In this document: one piece after another, positions 1 to 4,753 of the stretch
How the letters are laid out: every line of letters begins with the position of its first letter
Position numbering within the stretch: the first letter of the stretch is position 1
Assembly: GCA_002293275.1 (NCBI GenBank)
Contig: DBCX01000011.1
Location: forward strand, 11,302 to 17,014
Direction: 5' to 3'
Length of the DNA stretch: 5,713 bases
Source: Cyanobacteria bacterium UBA947
GTDB taxonomy: Bacteria > Cyanobacteriota > Vampirovibrionia > Gastranaerophilales > Gastranaerophilaceae
Translations under genes and position numbers: made by a program
Notes under the pieces: generated by a model
Databases searched by the model: none
Seen by the model: only the letters and a program-made list of their open reading frames with translations
Told to the model about the DNA's origin: nothing

Positions 1-1439
1 TCCATCCCGGGTTTTAGCGCATCGTCGATTGTTGCTTTAACCTCGTTTGGAACAAGTGCGGAGATTTTGTTGCTGCGTTCAAACGGGATATTAAACACGC
101 GGGCAACACCTTTCAGCGCGGCTTTTGCGGCGTAGGTGCCGAACGTTATAATCTGGCAGACGCGGTCGGCGCCGTATTTTTTTGAAACGTAGTCAATCAC
201 ATCGCCGCGGCGCTCGATGCAAAAATCTATATCAACGTCTGGCATTGAGTAGCGTTCGGGGTTCAAGAACCGCTCAAACAGCAGGTTGTGGTGAATCGGG
301 TCAAGGTCTGTTATGCCGAGCGCGTAGGCGACAACGCTGCCGGCGGCAGAACCTCTGCCCGGGCCGACCGGGATACCGCTGCGTTTTGCATAATCTATAA
401 AATCCCACGTGATTAAAAAATACGCCGAGAAACCCATTTGCTCAATGATTCCAAGCTCATATTTTACGCGTTCTTCAATTTCGGGTGTGATTTTTTCGTA
501 GCGTTCTTTCAGCCCTTTACGCACCTGCGAGTCCAGATAGCTTTCAACTGTGTGGCCTGACGGCACCTCGTAATCCGGCAGGGGCGCTTTACCCATCTCC
601 AAAATCAGGCGGCATTTTTCAGAGATTTCAACGGTGTTTTGGATACATTCGGTGAAAAGTTTTTCATCCATCCAGCTGAAACTTTCGCGCAATTGCTCGG
701 GTGTTTTGACGTAGAACTCGTTGTTTGGAAAATGGAATCGGTTTTGTTCGGATTTTAGGGCGTTTGTTTGCAGGCACAAAAGCGTGTCGTGCCAGTCGGC
801 GTCCTCGCGATTCAGGTAGTGCGAGTCGTTTGTGATAACCATTTTTATATCAAGTTCTTTTGCAAGTTTTATCAAATCCGGGTTGGTACGTTTTTGTTCG
901 TCCATTCCGTGGTCTTGGAGCTCGATGTAATAATCCTCGCCAAAAAGTTTTTTATATTTTGCGGCGGTTTCTTTTGCGGCGTCGTAGTTGTGTTTAAGCA
1001 GGTGCTGCAAAACTTCTCCTCCAAGGCATGCGCTTGTGCAGATAAGGCCGTCGCGGTGTTTTTCAAGCAGCTCAAAATTTATGCGCGGCTTGTAGTACAT
1101 CCCTTTACAGTGCGCGATTGAGACAAGCTTTATCAGGTTTGCGTATCCTGTTTTGTCTTTTGCAAGCAGGACAAGGTGGTAAAGCGGGTTGTTGCGCGAG
1201 TCCTTTTCGTCAATTGCTCCGGTGTGGACGTAGAATTCGCAGCCGATAATAGGGCGGATACCCATTTGTTTTGCAATCTGATAAAACTCAATTGCGCAAT
1301 ACATCGTACCGTGGTCCGTTATTGCGACAGCCGGCATGTTGTTTGATTTGGCAAACTTACATAAGTCCTTAATCCTAATCGCGCCGTCAAGCAGTGAGTA
1401 CTCACTGTGAACGTGCAGCGGCACATATTGCATACTCAT
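1..1439 (-). CDS. dnaE: DNA polymerase III subunit alpha, N-terminal part (3' end outside window)
   Basis: Catalytic subunit of the replicative polymerase. The frame is open from the ATG at 1439 to the left edge, giving 479 residues, under half of the roughly 1,100-1,200 usual for the family. The PHP domain comes first: LHVHSEYS (H9, H11), TDHG (D42, H43), GCEFYV (E68), SACLGGE and TNDSHY. The palm follows, with GPGRGSAAGS at about 359-368 and PDVDIDF at 400-406, whose D401 and D403 match the first two catalytic aspartates of the E. coli subunit; the third lies beyond the window. E. coli has Arg where this protein has H9, so the PHP metal site looks intact here and may provide proofreading (inference). 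A second ATG at 1433 is possible, but 1439 is favoured because a -10-like hexamer lies exactly 6 bases upstream. There is no Shine-Dalgarno. Identification is very secure. Confidence 0.97.
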   Translation of the reverse strand, partial: MSMQYVPLHVHSEYSLLDGAIRIKDLCKFAKSNNMPAVAITDHGTMYCAIEFYQIAKQMGIRPIIGCEFYVHTGAIDEKDSRNNPLYHLVLLAKDKTGYANLIKLVSIAHCKGMYYKPRINFELLEKHRDGLICTSACLGGEVLQHLLKHNYDAAKETAAKYKKLFGEDYYIELQDHGMDEQKRTNPDLIKLAKELDIKMVITNDSHYLNREDADWHDTLLCLQTNALKSEQNRFHFPNNEFYVKTPEQLRESFSWMDEKLFTECIQNTVEISEKCRLILEMGKAPLPDYEVPSGHTVESYLDSQVRKGLKERYEKITPEIEERVKYELGIIEQMGFSAYFLITWDFIDYAKRSGIPVGPGRGSAAGSVVAYALGITDLDPIHHNLLFERFLNPERYSMPDVDIDFCIERRGDVIDYVSKKYGADRVCQIITFGTYAAKAALKGVARVFNIPFERSNKISALVPNEVKATIDDALKPGM

Positions 1440-1445
1440 GATTTT

Positions 1446-1454
1446 ATTTTAGCA
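1446..1454 (-). promoter_or_regulatory. Extended -10-like promoter of dnaE, possibly leaderless
   Basis: On the minus strand TGCTAAAAT forms an extended -10 element (TGn followed by TAAAAT). Six bases separate it from the dnaE ATG at 1439, so initiation about 7 bases downstream of the hexamer would fall on the start codon itself. No ribosome binding site precedes this ATG and no convincing -35 was found. The element overlaps the last codons and stop of the 28-codon ORF upstream. AT-rich sequence makes chance matches likely, so confidence is limited. Confidence 0.4.
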
Positions 1455-1535
1455 TAAAAGCAGGGTGTTTTCTGCAAATTCTCTCAAGCGATTTTTAACG
1501 CCCGCGTCACCGGGAATGTTATCGTTAATCATCAT
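1449..1535 (-). CDS. 28-codon ORF resembling the C-terminus of the preceding 129-residue protein
   Basis: The peptide begins MMINDNIPGDAGV and ends LLLC. Its ATG lies 2 bases after the stop of the 129-residue gene, with a mediocre AGGGG 10 bases upstream. Residues 3-7 (INDNI) equal residues 93-97 of that protein, and DAGVKNRLREFAE (10-22) resembles its DDGIYQKLKEFTE (107-119). All five INDNI codons differ at the third base between the two copies, which suggests old copies kept alike at protein level. About 9 residues between the two blocks are missing here. Its stop is in frame with dnaE, three codons before the dnaE ATG. It could be a real small protein, a decayed partial duplicate, a leader peptide for dnaE, or chance. 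No function can be assigned. Confidence 0.35.
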   Translation of the reverse strand: MMINDNIPGDAGVKNRLREFAENTLLLC

Positions 1536-1537
1536 TG

Positions 1538-1927
1538 TTATCTTTCCCCTTTACATGTGCGTGATACGAATTCGGTAAATTCTTTCAATTTTTGGTAAAT
1601 GCCGTCATCATTATAAAGATTATCCAAAAATCCGTATATATTGTCATTGATAAAACTTGTCCTGTTCAGCGGTGCGTAATAGTCTTCCTCAGAAATATCC
1701 AACGAAACCGCATAGTCCCCGGAGCAAGGGAAATTTCTGTCGATTTTTCCTTTTAAGACAAGATAGCGATTTCCCGAGGCTTTGTCCAGATCTTTAAAAA
1801 GATCTTCCATTTTCTCGCTTGGATCATCCATCCCGCGGCCGAGTTCCGCCAAAGCCTTGTTGGTTTCAGGCGAATTGTCTATTGTCAGTCCTTTGAAAGA
1901 TACGTTTTGAATTTTGCCAATCATCAT
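1538..1927 (-). CDS. Hypothetical acidic 129-residue protein with N-terminal VSFKG motif
   Basis: I do not recognise the family. The start at 1927 has GGAG 10 bases upstream, within an A-rich tract; the adjacent ATG at 1924 would leave a 13-base spacer, so the first is preferred. The protein opens MMIGKIQNVSFKG, followed by a charged segment rich in D, E and K (about 22-50), a middle part with aromatic and acidic residues (65-90), and a likely helical tail from INDNI (93-97) to LKEFTEFV (114-121). It has two cysteines (68, 125), no signal peptide and no membrane segment. The gene is more AT-rich than its neighbours and sits 80 bases after etfA. Short proteins with an early 'FKG' motif are, in my recollection, frequent in Gastranaerophilales. 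Coding status is supported by the ribosome binding site, the uninterrupted frame and the resemblance to the 28-codon ORF downstream. Confidence 0.75.
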   Translation of the reverse strand: MMIGKIQNVSFKGLTIDNSPETNKALAELGRGMDDPSEKMEDLFKDLDKASGNRYLVLKGKIDRNFPCSGDYAVSLDISEEDYYAPLNRTSFINDNIYGFLDNLYNDDGIYQKLKEFTEFVSRTCKGER

Positions 1928-1954
1928 TATTGTTGTGCTCCTTTTTTTTGCATC

Positions 1955-1982
1955 AAAAGGCCGACATAAAAAATTTTGCCGG
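1955..1982 (-). terminator. Weak hairpin after etfA, possible terminator or attenuator
   Basis: On the minus strand CCGGCA (1982-1977) can pair with TGTCGG (1966-1961), giving six pairs with one G-U and a 10-base AT-rich loop. It is followed by CC and only four T residues, so it would be a poor intrinsic terminator. It lies between the etfA stop and the ribosome binding site of the 129-residue gene, where partial termination of the ETF operon would make sense. This is inference from position. Confidence 0.3.
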
Positions 1983-2007
1983 TTAAGTTACAAAAGTTTA
2001 CAAACAA

Positions 2008-2937
2008 TCAGATGCAAAACTTTTCCATCAGCTGCGGAATGACCTCAAATATATCGCCGACGTAGCCGACATCACAGTTTTGAAAGATGGGTGCATCCGG
2101 GTCAATATTGATTGCGACAATTTTTTTGGAGCCGCACATTCCGACGATATGTTGGACAGAGCCCGAAACCCCGCACGCGATATACAGTTTTGGTGAAACG
2201 GTCAGACCGGTTTGCCCGATTTGTTGTGCTGCGCTTGCAAGCCCGGTGTGCACGGCACCTCGTGTTGCACCGACTTTTGCGCCGAGCGCTGCGGCAAATT
2301 CTTCCAGCAGCCTGAACCCGTCCGCTCCGATGCCGGCACCGCCCGTGACGATAATTTCGGCGGTTTCAAGCTCGTTGACTTTGCGCGGCTGCTCGGAAAA
2401 ATCCAGCAGTTCAACGCGCGGGTGGACGTACGGTGCATCGCGATAAATAATCTCCGGCAGCTTGTCACTTTCTGCGGGTTTAAACACCCCGGGGCGCACG
2501 GTTGCCATTTGGGGCTTGGTTTTGCAGATGATAACAGCCATCAGCTGCCCGCCGAATGTTGGGCGTGTTGCTTCCAGCAGCCCGTGTTTACTCAGGGTCA
2601 AGTCGGTGCAATCCGCGGTAAGCCCTGTGTTCAAGGCTGATGCGATGCGCGGTGCAAGGTCGCGGCCCTGGTTTGTCGCGCCGATAAGCACTATTGACGG
2701 TTGGATTTCTTTTATTAAATCCAACGCGGCCGCGGTATACAAGTCGGTGTTGTATTCGGTCAGTTTTTCCACAACAAAAACTTTGTCAAATCCGGTGACA
2801 AGTTTTGGTTCGCCAAAAACCATCGCGCAAACCGGCTCTGTGTTTGCGATGCCGTTTGCAGCGCAGGCAAGCTCGGCCAGCATAAATTCTTCCGCGATAA
2901 CCAAAACGCCGTTTCCTGAGGTTTGCATGCTATTCAT
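2008..2937 (-). CDS. etfA: Electron transfer flavoprotein subunit alpha
   Basis: The 309-residue alpha subunit forms a heterodimer with EtfB and holds the alpha-FAD that passes electrons to a partner dehydrogenase. The N-terminal domain contains IGATNQGRDLAPR (85-97) and ATRPTFGGQLMA (123-134). The C-terminal FAD domain has GGAGIG (199-204), GATRGAVHTG (223-232), QIGQTG (239-244), GVSGSVQH (256-263) and INIDPDAPIF (277-286), so the gene is complete. Motif deviations are GGAG for the usual GGRG and L233 for the usual aromatic after the AVDAG-like motif. There is no N-terminal ferredoxin domain of the CarE/LctC kind. The start at 2937 is chosen because GGGGGGAG ends 4 bases upstream; it gives an 8-base overlap with etfB. 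An in-frame ATG at 2961 would overlap etfB by 32 bases and add residues that do not fit the family; one at 2928 is poorly spaced. Confidence 0.95.
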   Translation of the reverse strand: MNSMQTSGNGVLVIAEEFMLAELACAANGIANTEPVCAMVFGEPKLVTGFDKVFVVEKLTEYNTDLYTAAALDLIKEIQPSIVLIGATNQGRDLAPRIASALNTGLTADCTDLTLSKHGLLEATRPTFGGQLMAVIICKTKPQMATVRPGVFKPAESDKLPEIIYRDAPYVHPRVELLDFSEQPRKVNELETAEIIVTGGAGIGADGFRLLEEFAAALGAKVGATRGAVHTGLASAAQQIGQTGLTVSPKLYIACGVSGSVQHIVGMCGSKKIVAINIDPDAPIFQNCDVGYVGDIFEVIPQLMEKFCI

Positions 2938-3694
2938 CGCGCTCCCCCCGTTTAGCCTCATTTATCGCCTCCGCCAGTTCATCTATCGTTTCAACCATTC
3001 GCGCCTCGTGTGAGGTGGTCATCCGAAACGACCTGTTGACGTAAGTTGGTGACCCTTTTATCCCGATTTCGTGTTCACTCAGGCCAAGATCGTCGGCGTT
3101 CCGGACAATCACCTGCCCGTTTTGTGCGCGGATAGTGTCGTTAATAAGCGGGCGTTTGGGCTCAAAATCGCCTTCCAGCACGCAAATAAGCGCGGGCAGC
3201 TTGGCACGTACGGTTTCTGTGCCGCGGTCAAGCTCGCGCTTGACTGTAATATAGCCGTTTTCAACGTTTAAGACCTCTTTGACATAGGTAACTTGCGGCA
3301 GGTCAAGAAAATTCGCCAGATTCGGGCCGGTTTGTGCTGTGTCGCCGTCGGTTGCGTATTGGCCGCAAACGACCAAATCACAATGCCCGAGTTTTTTTAG
3401 ACCTGCGGCGAGCGTGCGTGCGGTGGCAAGTGTGTCCGCGGCGGCAAATTTTTTATCCGAGAGCAAAACCGCATTTTTACACCCGGCGGCAATCGCGTTG
3501 CGGAGCATGTTTTCGGCTTGCGGCGGACCCATCGTTACAGCTGTTGCCATACCGAGTTTTACCCCCGTTTCAATCGCATACACATCGCACGGGTTGGTGA
3601 TGCTTTCAACACCTTCGCGTACCATTGTGTTATTTTCCGTCCACTTGATGTCACCTGTGTCCGGAACTTGTTTTATACATACAAAGATTTTCAT
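2930..3694 (-). CDS. etfB: Electron transfer flavoprotein subunit beta, bifurcating-type signature
   Basis: The 254-residue beta subunit of the cytoplasmic ETF. It opens with the family's MKIFVCIKQVPDTGDIKW, followed by REGVESITNPCDVYAIE (26-42), VTMGPPQAE (53-61), ADTLATARTLA (86-96) and DGDTAQTGP (116-124). The last is the nucleotide-binding motif typical of clostridial ETFs that take electrons from NADH and can bifurcate; that activity here is inferred. KLPALICVLEGDFEPKRP (165-182) and GIKGSPTYV close the fold. The helix-to-strand turn after GVKL (44-47) is about 8-9 residues shorter than usual, lacking the KEKHGG-like segment. The start at 3694 is set by homology; longer in-frame starts, up to 3838, only read the small cysteine gene out of frame. 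There is no Shine-Dalgarno, but the ATG overlaps that gene's stop (ATGA), implying coupled translation. The downstream end overlaps etfA. Confidence 0.95.
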   Translation of the reverse strand: MKIFVCIKQVPDTGDIKWTENNTMVREGVESITNPCDVYAIETGVKLGMATAVTMGPPQAENMLRNAIAAGCKNAVLLSDKKFAAADTLATARTLAAGLKKLGHCDLVVCGQYATDGDTAQTGPNLANFLDLPQVTYVKEVLNVENGYITVKRELDRGTETVRAKLPALICVLEGDFEPKRPLINDTIRAQNGQVIVRNADDLGLSEHEIGIKGSPTYVNRSFRMTTSHEARMVETIDELAEAINEAKRGERDE

Positions 3695-3861
3695 TTTTTC
3701 TGACTTGCGCTCGCGCTTAGGATTGCGTTGTAGCCCATGGCGTACACGGCGCATTTTTTTGTGCCCGCAAGATACCAAGCGCATCGTTCCTGAACGCACA
3801 TCATATCCGTGGTGGCGCCTGCACTCATCAGCGGACATACCGGTAACTTGTTATCTGCCAT
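3691..3861 (-). CDS. Small four-cysteine protein coupled to etfB
   Basis: A complete 56-residue protein, starting MADNKLPVCPLMSAG and ending SQKK. AAAGGAG lies 6 bases upstream of the ATG, one of the best ribosome binding sites in the window. Cysteines are at 9, 22, 27 and 37 (C-x12-C-x4-C-x9-C), within CPLMSAG, CVQERCAWY and KKCAVYAMG. Four such cysteines could bind zinc or an iron-sulfur cluster, or be redox active; this is inference. The pattern CPLM...C...CAWY...C resembles small uncharacterised proteins I recall from anaerobes and phages, none with a known function. It has no signal peptide, and the AVYAMGYNAILSAS stretch is too short and mixed for a clear membrane helix. The stop overlaps the etfB start, and the gene lies 62 bases after the NfnA-like gene, so it is expressed with the redox genes. 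Its start, frame and coupling make it very likely real. Confidence 0.85.
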   Translation of the reverse strand: MADNKLPVCPLMSAGATTDMMCVQERCAWYLAGTKKCAVYAMGYNAILSASASQKK

Positions 3862-3867
3862 GATAAT

Positions 3868-3874
3868 CTCCTTT
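3868..3874 (-). promoter_or_regulatory. Strong ribosome binding site of the small cysteine gene
   Basis: AAAGGAG on the minus strand lies 6 bases before the ATG at 3861. Because etfB lacks its own site and overlaps the end of this small gene, this site probably also sets ribosome supply to etfB. It fixes the start of the small gene and argues for its being translated. Confidence 0.75.
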
Positions 3875-3923
3875 TGTTAATTTTTCTATACTTCAATCGG
3901 GCATTTCAGGTTGGCAACCCTAT

Positions 3924-4751
3924 TCATTTGACCCCCTGAGAGAGTAGATTACAGTCCTCTTCGTGTTTTTTGTAGATGCGTGTGCGGTTAATAACTTCAT
4001 CAAAGTCAATTTTATGGGCGTCAAAATCCGGGCCGTCAACGCAGGCAAACTTCACCTCACCGCCAACGGTAACGCGGCACGCGCCGCACATCCCCGTGCC
4101 GTCAACCATAATCGGGTTCATGCTCGCCTCGGTGTAGATTCCCTTGTCGCGGGTAAGATTTGCGACGGCGCGCATCATCGGCATAGGACCCACCGCGATT
4201 ACGTAGTCAATTTTTTCCTGCTCCATAAGCCGCTGCAAAACCTGCGTCCCAAAGCCTTTTTCGCCGAGCGATCCATCGTCTGTTGTGATAAAAAGTTCTG
4301 TTGACGCGTCTTTCATCTTGTCCTGCCAAAAAATCAGGTCTTTTGTACGCGCGCCTGTTATCATGTAAACCTTGTTGCCGGCTTCTTTGAAGGCTTTTGC
4401 GATAAGGTAGCAGGGAGCCGCGCCGTAGCCGCCCGCAACGCAGACAACGGTTCCGTATTTTTTGATGTGTGTCGGCGCACCAAGAGGCCCGACGATATCT
4501 GCGATTTCGTCACCGACTTCAAGTGCGGCAAGCTTTTTGGTTGAATATCCGACCGCCATATAAACTATCGTCAGCGCGCCGGTTTCTTTGTCAACGTCGG
4601 CGATGGTAAGAGGCACGCGCTCGCCGTTCTCGTCCGCGCGGAAAATTATAAACTGCCCGGCTTTTGCGTTGCGCACCACATAAGGCGCGTCAATTACAAT
4701 CTCAAACTGGTTCGGACAAAGCTCTTTTTTTGATAGAATCTTATAACCCAT
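3924..4751 (-). CDS. nfnA: NfnA/SudB-type ferredoxin-NADP(+) reductase small subunit
   Basis: A 275-residue FNR-like flavoprotein with a C-terminal [2Fe-2S] site. In NfnAB (sulfide dehydrogenase SudAB) this subunit binds NAD(H) and FAD, and works with NfnB in electron bifurcation between NADPH, NAD and ferredoxin. Visible motifs: RVPLT (45-49) for FAD, VGYSTKKL (67-74), VAGGYGAAPCYLIAKA (105-120) for the dinucleotide, ARTKDLI (134-140), TDDGSLGEKGFGTQVL (157-172), and MVDGTGMCGACRV (215-227) with FACVDGPDFDAH (235-246). C222, C225 and C237 plus D217 match the unusual three-Cys-one-Asp cluster of this family and not the Cys pattern of PyrK. Length is normal. The start at 4751 is 2 bases after the kinase stop. 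No Shine-Dalgarno is present, but TATAAT sits 6 bases upstream. NfnB does not follow; the next genes are a small cysteine protein and etfBA. Confidence 0.9.
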   Translation of the reverse strand: MGYKILSKKELCPNQFEIVIDAPYVVRNAKAGQFIIFRADENGERVPLTIADVDKETGALTIVYMAVGYSTKKLAALEVGDEIADIVGPLGAPTHIKKYGTVVCVAGGYGAAPCYLIAKAFKEAGNKVYMITGARTKDLIFWQDKMKDASTELFITTDDGSLGEKGFGTQVLQRLMEQEKIDYVIAVGPMPMMRAVANLTRDKGIYTEASMNPIMVDGTGMCGACRVTVGGEVKFACVDGPDFDAHKIDFDEVINRTRIYKKHEEDCNLLSQGVK

Positions 4752-4753
4752 GC

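Noticed and set aside
768..1121. Plus-strand 117-residue hydrophobic ORF opposite dnaE
   Set aside because: Its Phe/Val richness comes from reading the complement of Lys- and Asn-rich dnaE codons; no ribosome binding site or homology is evident.
1506..1524. CCCG/CGGG inverted repeat before dnaE as a terminator
   Set aside because: Only four pairs with no T-run after it on the minus strand.
2087..2640. Plus-strand ORFs opposite etfA
   Set aside because: They are antisense shadows of a well-conserved gene, with low-complexity Ser/Ala/Pro or Cys/Arg composition and no family motifs.
3695..3838. N-terminal extension of EtfB from an ATG at 3838
   Set aside because: It adds 48 Arg/His-rich residues unlike any EtfB and is the small cysteine gene read in another frame; homology begins exactly at the ATG at 3694.
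3909..3919. GGTTG-G-CAACC dyad in the 62-base gap before the small cysteine gene
   Set aside because: A perfect but short 5+1+5 inverted repeat, with too small a centre for a hairpin and no known operator match; not strong enough to call.
3886..3927. 13-codon ORF (MNRVANLKCPIEV) whose ATG overlaps the NfnA-like gene's stop
   Set aside because: Too short to support, with no ribosome binding site other than possible coupling; treated as chance.
3924..4751. PyrK (dihydroorotate dehydrogenase electron-transfer subunit) as the identity of this gene
   Set aside because: The C-terminal cluster motif is the Nfn/Sud type (D-G-T-G-M-C-G-A-C with FACVDGP), not the four-Cys PyrK pattern, and no pyrD is adjacent.
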